DNA of 64,000 nucleotides from Actinomycetales bacterium (GTDB lineage: Bacteria > Actinomycetota > Actinomycetes > Actinomycetales > Cellulomonadaceae), in assembly GCA_020444245.1 (NCBI GenBank), contig JAHLLI010000017.1, positions 1 through 64,000 on the forward strand. Direction: 5' to 3'. Of this stretch, positions 34,497-42,275 are shown piece by piece (the first letter of the stretch is position 1; each line of letters opens with the position of its first letter). The notes below the pieces were generated by a model. The model was not told the origin of the DNA. It saw only the letters and a program-made list of their open reading frames with translations, and did not search any database. Made by a program: the position numbers and the translations under genes.

Positions 34497-35265
34497 GGGC
34501 CCGCTCGCGGGCCGGACCGTGATCGTCACCGGCGGCGCGACGGGCATCGGCGCCGCGATCGTCACGGCCGTGGCCGACGCGGGCGCCGCGGTGGTGATCG
34601 ACTACGTCGGGTCCTCGACAGCGGCCGACGCGGCGGTGGCGACCCTCACCGCGGCCGGGCGCCGCGCACTGGCGGTGCAGGCCGACGTGTCCCGGCCCGA
34701 CGACCTGACCCGACTGGTCGCCGCTGCCGTCGCGGAGTTCGGCCGGCTCGACGTGATGGTCAACAACGCCGGGATCGAGACCAGGCACACCCTGCTGGAG
34801 ACCACCGAGAAGGACTACGACGCGGTGCTCGGGGTGAACCTCAAGGGCGCCTTCTTCGGCATGCAGGCCGCGGCCCGCCAGTTCGTCGCGCAGGGCGGCG
34901 GCGGCGTGGTGGTCAACATCTCCTCGGTGCACGAGGACTGGCCGATGCCGGGCAACACCGCCTACTGCGTCTCCAAGGGCGGCATGCGGATGCTCACCCG
35001 CACCGCCGGCGTCGAGCTCGGCGCGCACGGCATCCGGGTGGTGGGTGTGGCACCCGGCGCCGTGGACACCCCGATCAACGCCTCGACCGAGGCCGACCCG
35101 GCCAAGATGCGGGCCCTGGACGCCGCGATCCCGCTGGGCCACGTGGCCGAGCCCGGCGAGATCGGCGCCGTGGTCGCGTTCCTGGCCTCCGACGCGGCGC
35201 GCTACGTCACCGCGACCACCGTCGTGGTCGACGGCGGCCTCATGCAGTCCAGCCTGGGGCTGTGA
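34477..35265 (+). CDS. Short-chain dehydrogenase/reductase (glucose 1-dehydrogenase-like)
   Basis: This 262-residue classical SDR has TGGATGIG (residues 18-25) binding NAD(P), NNAG at about 92-95, and the catalytic Ser (ISSVHED) and YCVSKGG (YxxxK) residues. The C-terminal segment PEEIG-like (AEPGEIGAVVAFLASDAA) is typical of glucose/gluconate-type SDRs. The ATG at 34477 overlaps the preceding GH63 gene by 20 bp. That coupling suggests it acts on a sugar or polyol released by the hydrolase. The cofactor preference cannot be read reliably. Confidence 0.9.
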   Translation: MAAKETEGPLAGRTVIVTGGATGIGAAIVTAVADAGAAVVIDYVGSSTAADAAVATLTAAGRRALAVQADVSRPDDLTRLVAAAVAEFGRLDVMVNNAGIETRHTLLETTEKDYDAVLGVNLKGAFFGMQAAARQFVAQGGGGVVVNISSVHEDWPMPGNTAYCVSKGGMRMLTRTAGVELGAHGIRVVGVAPGAVDTPINASTEADPAKMRALDAAIPLGHVAEPGEIGAVVAFLASDAARYVTATTVVVDGGLMQSSLGL

Positions 35266-36110
35266 CCCGACGCCTCGACAAGCAGGCCCTGGCGACGTTC
35301 GGGGCCGAGGCCGTGGCGACCGCGCTGCTGATGGTCGGCGGCCTCACGGCGGTGATCCTGGTGGTGTCCCCGACCGGTCCGCTGGCCGGGCTGGACGCGC
35401 CGGGCTGGGTCCGCCGGTTCGTCGCCGGCGGGCTGTTCGGCCTGTCCGGCACGGCCGCGACGCTCTCACGCTGGGGTCGGCGCTCGGGCGCCCATCTCAA
35501 CCCCGCGGTCACCCTCGCCTTCCGGACCGAGGGCACGATCTCGACGGCGCGCGCGGCCGGCTACGTCGCCGCCCAGGTGCTCGGGGCGGTGGCCGGTGCG
35601 GCCGTCGTGCGGCTGTGGGGCCCGTGGGGCCGGGGCGTCGGGTGGGGCACCACCGTGCCCGCGGCGGGCCTGCCCGGCTGGCAGGCCGCGGGCCTGGAGG
35701 CCCTGGTGACGCTCGCGCTCGTCACCGTCGTGCTCTCGATGGCCGCGCGGCCGAGGGTGCGGCACCTGACGCCGTGGACGATGGGGCCGCTCTACGCCGT
35801 GATGGTGGCGATCGAGGCTCCCCTGACCGGCACGAGCAGCAACCCCGCCCGCAGCCTCGGCCCCGCGCTGGTGACCTGGACGTGGACCGACGCATGGGTC
35901 TACTGGGTCGGGCCCGCGGTGGGTGCGCTGGCGGGGGTCGGCCTGCTCCGGTTGCTCACGCGGCACCGGGTGACCGAGGCCAGACTGGTCTACGACCGGC
36001 TGGTCCACGAGGCCGAGGCGGAGGTCCGCAGGGCGGCGCACACGGTCGCCGACGACGTCTCGGCCGAGGTGCGGCGGCTGCGTCGTGACCACGGACCTAC
36101 GGTGCCGTAG
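35262..36110 (+). CDS. MIP-family channel (aquaporin/glycerol facilitator)
   Basis: This 282-residue six-helix channel has NPA motif 1 in SGAHLNPAVTLAF and motif 2 in SSNPARSLGPAL. The sequence after each motif fits a water or small-polyol channel. The C-terminal ~45 residues are a charged, helical cytoplasmic extension (EAEAEVRRAAHTVADDVSAEVRRLRRDH-like). It starts at GTG 35262 overlapping the SDR stop. In this operon with a GH63 hydrolase it could carry the released polyol or glycerol. The stop overlaps the first hlyIII operator. Confidence 0.88.
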   Translation: MTRRLDKQALATFGAEAVATALLMVGGLTAVILVVSPTGPLAGLDAPGWVRRFVAGGLFGLSGTAATLSRWGRRSGAHLNPAVTLAFRTEGTISTARAAGYVAAQVLGAVAGAAVVRLWGPWGRGVGWGTTVPAAGLPGWQAAGLEALVTLALVTVVLSMAARPRVRHLTPWTMGPLYAVMVAIEAPLTGTSSNPARSLGPALVTWTWTDAWVYWVGPAVGALAGVGLLRLLTRHRVTEARLVYDRLVHEAEAEVRRAAHTVADDVSAEVRRLRRDHGPTVP

Positions 36111-36111
36111 G
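36096..36111. promoter_or_regulatory. Operator palindrome 1 upstream of hlyIII-type gene
   Basis: CCTACGGTGCCGTAGG, perfect 7-bp arms around 2 bases. It overlaps the aquaporin stop and the TAGGGT -10 at 36108-36113. Confidence 0.65.
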
Positions 36112-36117
36112 GTAGAA

Positions 36118-36133
36118 CCTACGGAACCGTAGG
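36118..36133. promoter_or_regulatory. Operator palindrome 2 upstream of hlyIII-type gene
   Basis: CCTACGGAACCGTAGG, the same perfect arms, centred 22 bp after palindrome 1 (two helical turns), consistent with cooperative binding of two repressor dimers. Confidence 0.65.
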
Positions 36134-36160
36134 TAGCGGTTCGCGAGTGCAGGAGGTGTC

Positions 36161-36835
36161 ATGGCGGCTGAGCTCGCCGCGGCAGTCAAGCCGCGCCTGC
36201 GCGGCTGGATCCACGCCGGGATGGCACCGCTCGTGCTGGCCGGCTCGATCGTCCTGGTGGTGCTCGCCCCCACGCCGGCGGGCAAGGCCTCGACGGCGGT
36301 CTTCGGCGTCACGGCGATCCTGCTGTTCGGCACCAGCGCGATCTACCACCGCTTCAACTGGTCACCGCGACCGCTGGCCATCCTTCGCCGGATGGACCAC
36401 ACGAACATCTTCCTCATCATCGCGGGTACCTACACGCCGCTGGCCGTGCTGCTGCTGCCCGCCGCGACCGCGCGCGTGCTGCTGATCGTGGTGTGGGCCG
36501 GTGCGATCGCGGGCCTGCTCGCGCGGGTGTTCTGGCTCGGCGCGCCGCGCTGGTTCTACACACCGATCTACGTGGCGCTGGGCTGGGTCGCCGTGTGGTT
36601 CCTCGACGACTTCTGGCGCACCGACCTCACGCCCTACGGCCCGACGATCGTGTGGTTCGTCGCCGCCGGCGGGCTGGCCTACACGCTCGGCGCGGTGGTC
36701 TACGGCACCAAGTGGCCCAACCCGAGCCCCCGGTGGTTCGGGTTCCACGAGGTCTTCCACTCGCTGACCGTGGTCGGGTACGTCACGCACTACATCGCGG
36801 TGAGCATCGCCGCCTACACGGTCCAGCCGACCTGA
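36161..36835 (+). CDS. PAQR/hemolysin III family membrane protein
   Basis: This 224-residue seven-helix protein carries the PAQR signatures SAIYHRFNW (Ser/His in the first core), MDHTNIFLIIAGTYTP (Asp/Thr) and HEVFHSLTVVGYVTHY (the His residues that bind zinc). Bacterial members are of uncertain function, and the hemolysin name is historical. AGGAGG is 6 nt before the ATG at 36161. Two perfect CCTACGG-N2-CCGTAGG palindromes lie just upstream, so it is likely under repressor control by a regulator outside the window. Confidence 0.88.
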   Translation: MAAELAAAVKPRLRGWIHAGMAPLVLAGSIVLVVLAPTPAGKASTAVFGVTAILLFGTSAIYHRFNWSPRPLAILRRMDHTNIFLIIAGTYTPLAVLLLPAATARVLLIVVWAGAIAGLLARVFWLGAPRWFYTPIYVALGWVAVWFLDDFWRTDLTPYGPTIVWFVAAGGLAYTLGAVVYGTKWPNPSPRWFGFHEVFHSLTVVGYVTHYIAVSIAAYTVQPT

Positions 36836-36849
36836 CCCCGCGCCGGTGA

Positions 36850-36884
36850 CCGGGCGGGCGCCCGTAGGCCGCTCTGCCGCCCGG
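36850..36884. terminator. Possible bidirectional terminator hairpin
   Basis: CCGGGCGG / CCGCCCGG arms of 8 bp with a 19-nt loop between the convergent hlyIII-type and chemoreceptor genes. The loop is long, so this is a weak call. Confidence 0.35.
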
Positions 36885-36885
36885 C

Positions 36886-37950
36886 CTAGCCGACGATCGA
36901 GTCGAGCTCGGTCGCCCTGGCCGCCACGACGTCGGCCGCCTCGCGCAGGCGCGTGATCGACTCGGTGGACCCGGCCATCGCCGACGCGACCGCGGTGATG
37001 CCCTGGCTCATCTCGCCGGCCACGGCCGCCTGCTCGCGCACCGCGTCGGCCACCGTGGTCTGCTGCGTGCGCACCTGGTCGATGAGCTGCACGATCTCGC
37101 CGATCGAGCCCACGGCGGCCGAGCTCGCGGCCTCCATCGCGCTGATCATCTGGGTGATCTCGTCGGTCGCCTCCCGGGTACGGTCCGCGAGGCTCTTGAC
37201 CTCGCCCGCGACCACCGCGAAGCCGCGACCGGCCTCACCGGCCCGCGCCGCCTCGATCGTCGCGTTGAGCGCCAGCAGGTGCGTCTGCTCCGCGATGGAG
37301 GTGATGAGGTTGCTGACCGCGCCGATCTTCGCCACGGCGCCGTCCAGGTCGGCGAGCCGATCGCCCGCGGCCCCCGCGGCCCCGACCGCCGTCGCGGTGC
37401 CCTCGCTCGCCGCCGCGGAGCTCGACGCGATCTCCCGGATGCTCGCCGACATCTGCTCCGAGCCGGCCGCGACGACCGAAGCGCGCGACGTGACCTCCTG
37501 CGTGCTGGACGAGATCTCGTCGCCCAGGCCGGTGAGCACGACGGCAGAGGCGGCCAGCTGGTCGGCCGCGGCCTTCGAGGCGCGCTCCAGGGCCTGCGCC
37601 GCGGTCACATCCGCCCACACCCCGACGAAGCCGTGGGCGTGCCTGGCGACGCTGAGGTCGATCGTGACCGTCGTCTCGTCCGACTCCGCGCGCGTGAGCA
37701 TGTGCACGGGGAAGTCCACCCTGCCCTGGATGATCCCCGCGAGCTCCTTGCGCAGCGCAGGCATGACCTGCGGCCCGTAGCTCGCCGTGACCTTCTCCGC
37801 GAGGGCCGCGCCCGCCGCGTTGCGGAACACCACGGCGCCCGACGCGTCGGTCACGAGGACCGCCGCCGGCATCGCCTCGATGATGGACGTGAGCGCGGCC
37901 TGATCCGTCAGGAACGTCGGCTCGGGGCGGGCGGCGCGGGCGCGTCTCAT
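36886..37950 (-). CDS. Soluble methyl-accepting chemotaxis-type protein with PAS domain
   Basis: This 354-residue protein has no transmembrane helix. Residues ~12-125 form a PAS domain ([22 protein letters not shown]). The rest is a coiled MCP signalling domain with the hairpin-tip motif [36 protein letters not shown], which would contact CheA and CheW (no cheA/W is in the window). GAGAGGA is 4 nt before the ATG. It is probably a cytoplasmic redox or energy sensor. The methylation status cannot be judged. Confidence 0.88.
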   Translation of the reverse strand: MRRARAARPEPTFLTDQAALTSIIEAMPAAVLVTDASGAVVFRNAAGAALAEKVTASYGPQVMPALRKELAGIIQGRVDFPVHMLTRAESDETTVTIDLSVARHAHGFVGVWADVTAAQALERASKAAADQLAASAVVLTGLGDEISSSTQEVTSRASVVAAGSEQMSASIREIASSSAAASEGTATAVGAAGAAGDRLADLDGAVAKIGAVSNLITSIAEQTHLLALNATIEAARAGEAGRGFAVVAGEVKSLADRTREATDEITQMISAMEAASSAAVGSIGEIVQLIDQVRTQQTTVADAVREQAAVAGEMSQGITAVASAMAGSTESITRLREAADVVAARATELDSIVG

Positions 37951-38022
37951 CGTGTCCTCTCGGTCGTGGGAGCACCGACCAGATCGGCCCGCCGGCCGCG
38001 CTGCTGAGGGGTCCGCCGCGAA

Positions 38023-38859
38023 TCAGTCGCGAATCGTCCGCAATCCCCGCCCCGGCGCGCCCGACACCACGCGGTAGCGACGGTTGGCCAAGGACGGGTT
38101 CGTCGCCCGGACCTCGTCGACCAACGCTCGGTCCACCTCGACATCGAGCACGTCGCCGTCGGTGCGCGCCACCTCGAGCCCGGCCGGGTCGGCGGCGAGC
38201 AGATCGCCCACCACGCCACGGCCCCGCATCGGCACGCCCAGCACCCAGACCGTGTTCTCGATCGCCCGGGCGCGCAGCAGGGTGCGCCAGTGGTCGGACT
38301 TGAGCTCGCGGGTGGCGGCCGAGCCCGCCCACGCGGCCGGGACCGCGATCGCCTGCGCGCCGGCGTCGACCAGCCGTCTCGCCGACTCGGGGAAGCGCAG
38401 GTCGTAGCAGGTCATCACACCCACCGCGAGACCGTCGACGTCCACGACCAGCGGCGCGGCGTCCGGCGGCCCGGGGACCAACCGGTCCGACTCACGCTGG
38501 CCGAACGCGTCGTACAGGTGCACCTTGACGTAGCTGCCCACGATGGCGCCGTCCCGCACCGCGACGACGGCGTTGAGCGCGCGCCCGGCGGAGTCGAGCC
38601 CGGCGGGGAGCACCGTCCCGGCCAGCACCGTCGGACCGCCGGCCGCGGTCGCCTCACGCAGCGCCGTCACGAACGGGCCGTCCAGCGGCTCGGCGAGGTC
38701 GCGGCCCACGCCGCGGGGGTCGAACGCCGCGGCGTACTCCGGGAGCACCACCAGGCGCGCACCGGCGTCGGCACCTGCCCGGACGGCGGCGAGGGCTGCC
38801 GCGCGGTTGGCCGCCGCGTCGGCCGTCGAGCGCATCGCGACCAGCCGGACACGCACCAC
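38023..38859 (-). CDS. Nitrilase-superfamily carbon-nitrogen hydrolase
   Basis: This 278-residue amidase-type enzyme carries the Glu-Lys-Cys triad: E in VVLPEYAAAF, K in YVKVHLYDAF, and C in GVMTCYDLRFPE. It belongs to the small-acid amidase branch near omega-amidase and deaminated-glutathione amidase (Nit1-like). In an organism that uses mycothiol, repair of deaminated thiols would be a reasonable idea but is not shown. It starts at GTG 38859 one base after the stop of the membrane-protein gene, as the last gene of the mca unit. Cytosolic. Confidence 0.85.
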   Translation of the reverse strand: MVRVRLVAMRSTADAAANRAAALAAVRAGADAGARLVVLPEYAAAFDPRGVGRDLAEPLDGPFVTALREATAAGGPTVLAGTVLPAGLDSAGRALNAVVAVRDGAIVGSYVKVHLYDAFGQRESDRLVPGPPDAAPLVVDVDGLAVGVMTCYDLRFPESARRLVDAGAQAIAVPAAWAGSAATRELKSDHWRTLLRARAIENTVWVLGVPMRGRGVVGDLLAADPAGLEVARTDGDVLDVEVDRALVDEVRATNPSLANRRYRVVSGAPGRGLRTIRD

Positions 38860-38860
38860 G

Positions 38861-39139
38861 TCAGGCCTTGTCGGTGGGGTGCGGCGCGTCGGCGCCGCCT
38901 GCCGCGTCGGGCGACTCGGGCTCCGCGTCGCCGGGCGTCTCCGCCTCCGGCTCGGGCCGCCGGCTGAGCCGACGCATCCGGGTGACCATGTTGAGCATCA
39001 GGACCATCACGGCGACCACCACGGCCGCGGTGACCAGGAACCCGAGCAGCCCGGGGCTGTAGTCGTACGGCTGGAGCGGGCCACCCGGGGAGGGCGACGG
39101 CGTGGCGGCCACGGCAGCGAGCCCCGCGAGCGCGCTCAC
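38861..39139 (-). CDS. Small single-helix membrane protein downstream of mca
   Basis: This 92-residue protein has an N-terminal Ala-rich segment, a central helix (about 30-52, GLLGFLVTAAVVVAVMVLMLN) and a charged C-terminal tail (PEPEAETPGDAEPESPDAAGG). The GTG at 39139 overlaps the mca stop (GTGA), so it is translationally coupled. The length, position and one-helix plan are the only clues. I do not recognise a function. Confidence 0.65.
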   Translation of the reverse strand: MSALAGLAAVAATPSPSPGGPLQPYDYSPGLLGFLVTAAVVVAVMVLMLNMVTRMRRLSRRPEPEAETPGDAEPESPDAAGGADAPHPTDKA

Positions 39140-40020
39140 CGGTCGTCCTCGGCGTGCACACCGGCGAACAGGTCGTCCTCGGGCACGGTCACCGGGACCC
39201 GGGCGTCGGCGAGCTCGAACTCCTCCACCGGCCAGATCGACGGCTCCAGGTCTCGCGGGACGGCGAAGAAGAACCCGTTCGGGTCGACCTGGGTGGCGTG
39301 CGCGCGAAGCGCGGCGTCCCGGGCGCCGAACCAGTCGGCGCACTCCACCCGCGTGGTCACCGGTCGCTCGGGCACCTCGCGGACCTCGCGGCTCTCGATC
39401 CAGTCGCCGAAGGGCGAGTGCAGCCCGGCGGCGAGGAGCGCCTCGTGGACCGTGCGCATCCGTCGCAGCGAGAAGTCGTGGTTGTAGTAGAGCTTGAGCG
39501 GGGCCCACGGGCGGCCGTGGCCGCGGTATCGCTCGGGGTCGCCTGCGGCGTGGTAGGCCTCGTACGCCACCCGGTGGGTCATGATGTGGTCCGGGTGCGG
39601 GTAGCCGCCGGTCGGGTCGTAGGTGGTCATCACGTGCGGCCGGAAGGACCGGACCAGCTCCACCAGCGGGGCCGCCGCGTCCTCGAGCGGGGTGAGTGCG
39701 AAGCAGCCGTCGGGCAGCGGCGGCAGCGGGTCGCCCTCCGGCAGCCCGGAGTCGACGAAGCCCAGCCAGTGCTGGCGCACGCCGAGCGCCGCCGCGGCCG
39801 CCGCCATCTCCTCGCGGCGTACTGCGGCCATCTCGTCGGCGGGCACCTCGCGCGGGTAGCTCGGGTTGAGCACGCTGCCGCGCTCTCCCCCGGTGCAGCT
39901 GACCACGAGGACGTCCACGCCCTGCGCCGCGTAGCGGGCGGTGGTCGCCGCGCCCTTGCTGGACTCGTCGTCGGGATGGGCGTGCACCGCCATGAGCCGC
40001 AGACCGGTCCGGTCGGTCAC
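39136..40020 (-). CDS. mca: Mycothiol S-conjugate amidase Mca
   Basis: Mca cleaves mycothiol S-conjugates to mercapturic acids and GlcN-inositol, and thereby detoxifies electrophiles and drugs. It is 294 residues. The zinc motif AHPDDESSKGAAT near residues 14-26 and GGYPHPDHIMTHR are typical of Mca and distinguish it from MshB. The start is GTG 40020, with GGAGGGAGG close upstream. The ATG-type frame upstream is not conserved. It leads the unit mca, small membrane protein, nitrilase and is divergent from DUF4307. Confidence 0.93.
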   Translation of the reverse strand: MTDRTGLRLMAVHAHPDDESSKGAATTARYAAQGVDVLVVSCTGGERGSVLNPSYPREVPADEMAAVRREEMAAAAAALGVRQHWLGFVDSGLPEGDPLPPLPDGCFALTPLEDAAAPLVELVRSFRPHVMTTYDPTGGYPHPDHIMTHRVAYEAYHAAGDPERYRGHGRPWAPLKLYYNHDFSLRRMRTVHEALLAAGLHSPFGDWIESREVREVPERPVTTRVECADWFGARDAALRAHATQVDPNGFFFAVPRDLEPSIWPVEEFELADARVPVTVPEDDLFAGVHAEDDR

Positions 40021-40162
40021 GATCCTCCCTCCGGCGCCCCACCACCGGGGCGCACCGGCCACAATGGTCTCCCATCGACCCGTCGGCGCGCGACCAGGCC
40101 GCGCACCGTCCACCGGGCCGGAGTCCGGCCCGACCCCGATCGACCACCGCTAGGAGCGCAGC

Positions 40163-40570
40163 ATGTCCGCACCGGCACCGCCCGAGGGCCGCTACGGCCC
40201 GGCGCCCACCGCGCGCCGACGCCGGTGGACCGTGGCGGCGATCGGCACCGGCGCGGCGCTCGGCGTGGCGTTCGTGGTGTGGCTCGGCCTGATCAACGCG
40301 AGCCCACCGGTGTCCTGGAAGGACGTCGGGTTCTCGGTGGACGGCGACGCGAGCGTCGAGGTCACGTTCGACGTGATGCGCTCGGACCCGTCGATCCCGG
40401 CACAGTGCCGGATCCAGGCGCTGAACAGGTACTACGCCCAGGTCGGCGTGGTCACCGTGGACATCGCCGCGGGGACGCTCGGGGCCCAGCGCGAGCACGC
40501 CACGGTCGCCACGTCCGAGGAGGCCACGACCGGCATCGTCGAGAGCTGCTGGCTGGTCGGCCAGGGCTGA
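40163..40570 (+). CDS. DUF4307 membrane-anchored protein
   Basis: This 135-residue protein has a polar N-terminus, one helix (about 23-44, WTVAAIGTGAALGVAFVVWL) and an extracytoplasmic domain with two cysteines (QCRIQALN near 80 and SCWLVG near the end). The family is actinobacterial and typically sits between mca and greA, as here. AGGAG precedes the ATG. The function is unknown. Confidence 0.85.
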   Translation: MSAPAPPEGRYGPAPTARRRRWTVAAIGTGAALGVAFVVWLGLINASPPVSWKDVGFSVDGDASVEVTFDVMRSDPSIPAQCRIQALNRYYAQVGVVTVDIAAGTLGAQREHATVATSEEATTGIVESCWLVGQG

Positions 40571-40727
40571 GCGGGCCGTTCTCACCCACCGACGGACGAG
40601 CCGTGCGACAGCCTCGTTGCTATCCTGGACGTTCCCGCGCCGCTGAGCCCAGCGTCCCGCGCCTGCTCGCAGGGACCGCCCGGTGCGGCCCCGGCCTACA
40701 CCCGCATCACGTTGCACGGAGGTTCTC

Positions 40728-41216
40728 GTGTCCGAGTCGACGTCGACCACCTGGCTGACCCAGGAGGCCTACGACCGCCTGTCCGCCGAGCTGGCCGAGC
40801 TCTCGACCAACGGCCGCACCGACATCGCCAAGAAGATCGAGGCGGCGCGGTCCGAGGGCGACCTCAAGGAGAACGGCGGGTACCACGCGGCGCGCGAGGA
40901 GCAGGGCAAGATCGAGGCCCGGATCCGCCAGCTCACCGACCTGCTGCGGCACGCGACCGTCGGCGAGGCACCCAAGGACGACGGCGTCGTCGAGCCCGGC
41001 ATGGTCGTCACGGCCGTGGTCGCCGGCGACGAGATGACCTTCCTGCTCGGCTCCCGCGAGGCCGCCGGCGGCACCGACCTGGACGTCTACAGCGAGAAGT
41101 CCCCGATGGGCGCGGCGATGCTCGGCCACTCCGTCGGCGACACGACGTCCTACACGACGCCCGGCGGCAAGACCATCGAGGTCGTCATCAAGGACGCCAA
41201 GCCCTTCATCCCCTGA
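40728..41216 (+). CDS. greA: Transcription elongation factor GreA
   Basis: GreA stimulates cleavage of backtracked RNA by RNA polymerase. It is 162 residues. The N-terminal coiled coil with the acidic tip EGDLKENGGYHAAREEQG (Asp and Glu that hold Mg2+) is followed by the FKBP-like C-terminal domain with VTPGGKTIEV-like residues. The GTG at 40728 has ACGGAGG 6 nt upstream. A TATCCT box at 40621-40626 would give a ~100-nt leader. Confidence 0.95.
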   Translation: MSESTSTTWLTQEAYDRLSAELAELSTNGRTDIAKKIEAARSEGDLKENGGYHAAREEQGKIEARIRQLTDLLRHATVGEAPKDDGVVEPGMVVTAVVAGDEMTFLLGSREAAGGTDLDVYSEKSPMGAAMLGHSVGDTTSYTTPGGKTIEVVIKDAKPFIP

Positions 41217-41564
41217 CAGGGGTCGGTCGACGCAATCCCGGCGCCCCACGCGGCGAAGCGACGCCCAGACACCGATCCGTGCGTGCGCGTCCACACTGCG
41301 GATGCCGAACCGGGCCCCCACCGCCCCTCGCCGCGCCGGCCGCCGCCACAGCCGGGCTTCCGTCGACGACGCCCGGTGAGCAGCCCACGCGGATCAGGTG
41401 ACCGGAGGTGCAGCAGTGACTGGTGCGCTGCCCCACCCGCCCCGTCCGCCGCTCCCGTCACATGAACCGCGCCGGCTGCTCACGGTCCGCACGTAGCCGC
41501 AGATGGTGTGCCTCGGCCGACAGGCAGCTGAGCCCGTTCAGCCGGCGTCAGCTCGACGTCGGGC
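41217..41564. other. Gene-free stretch downstream of greA (~350 bp)
   Basis: I see no convincing gene, repeat or operator here. Short frames on both strands lack ribosome sites and family resemblance. The plus-strand frame crossing into the next feature is antisense to the small membrane gene. Confidence 0.5.
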
Positions 41565-41756
41565 TCAGGCTCGCGGGTCTCGGCGCCTCGAGTCGGCGAC
41601 GGCGACCCCGAGGGCGAGCACGATCGACAGGATCGATGCGAGACGAAGGACGGCGGCTGCGGCGGGCGGCACGGCGAAGGCCGTCGCCACCATGCCGACC
41701 GCCAGCATCATCAGCGCCGCGGCTCCACGGCGTGCATGCCCCCCGGTGCCAACCAC
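41565..41756 (-). CDS. Two-helix small membrane protein
   Basis: This 63-residue protein has helices at about 11-31 (AALMMLAVGMVATAFAVPP) and 35-55 (VLRLASILSIVLALGVAVA), with a charged C-terminus. The start is GTG 41756, which stands 6 nt after TAGGCT, the same leaderless layout as several neighbours, which makes it a real gene despite its size. It is followed by no same-strand gene nearby. Function unknown. Confidence 0.6.
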   Translation of the reverse strand: MVGTGGHARRGAAALMMLAVGMVATAFAVPPAAAAVLRLASILSIVLALGVAVADSRRRDPRA

Positions 41757-41762
41757 GCGCTC

Positions 41763-41768
41763 AGCCTA
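41763..41768 (-). promoter_or_regulatory. -10 box, leaderless-type, for 63-residue membrane protein
   Basis: TAGGCT, 6 nt before GTG 41756 on the minus strand. Confidence 0.5.
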
Positions 41769-41823
41769 GGTCCCGCGCGGCAGGGCGTTCGCGCGGTCAT
41801 GCGCGGGTCTGCCCGACGGGCGA

Positions 41824-42159
41824 TCAGCGACCCAACGCCCGCCGGCCGGCTGGCGCCATCCGACCTTCGGCCTCGAGCCGGTCGGCGATGGCGAGGTTGC
41901 GTGCCGAGGTCGTGCCGCGCGAGCGCCTGGGGGCGAACTTCTGCAGGTACGACGTCGAGTCAAGGCCGCGTCCGGTGCTCTCGCTCCATCCGAAGGCGAT
42001 GCCGGCCTCCAGCACGTCGTGGAAGCTCACCGAGGGCACGCCGCTGCGGGTCTTCTGCAGGCGCACCCAGATCCCGGGGTGGGTCGCATGGTGCACGTCG
42101 AGCCATGACCACAGCTCCTCTGCCGTGGCGAAGGAGATGACCGCGAGCTCCTCGGGCAC
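41824..42159 (-). CDS. YdeI/OmpD-associated family protein, shortened
   Basis: This 111-residue protein matches the N-terminal half of the YdeI/OmpD-associated family: FATAEELWSWLDVHHATHPG, then VRLQKTRSG, FGWSES and APRRSRG. Family members are usually about 190 residues and continue after the EGRMAPAG motif, but here the frame stops shortly after it. No matching continuation was found in other frames. The start is GTG 42159, 7 nt after TAGCGT. It could be a functional short form or a recent truncation. Confidence 0.65.
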   Translation of the reverse strand: MPEELAVISFATAEELWSWLDVHHATHPGIWVRLQKTRSGVPSVSFHDVLEAGIAFGWSESTGRGLDSTSYLQKFAPRRSRGTTSARNLAIADRLEAEGRMAPAGRRALGR

Positions 42160-42166
42160 GGCGCCA

Positions 42167-42172
42167 ACGCTA
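42167..42172 (-). promoter_or_regulatory. -10 box, leaderless-type, for YdeI-like gene
   Basis: TAGCGT, 7 nt before GTG 42159 on the minus strand. Confidence 0.5.
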
Positions 42173-42275
42173 CGAGCCACGACCGACACCGCTCGACCGG
42201 CCGACGTGGCGCCAGCCCGGTAGGAACGGCCATCCGGTCATGCCGCGCACGGCGCTCGGCGGCCCGGGCCCCCGA

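Noticed and set aside
31815-34565. 916-codon open frame antisense to the GH63 gene
   Set aside because: Long antisense frames arise from the GC-rich third position. The translation is repetitive in Arg/Gly/Val, has no motifs and covers a clear gene.
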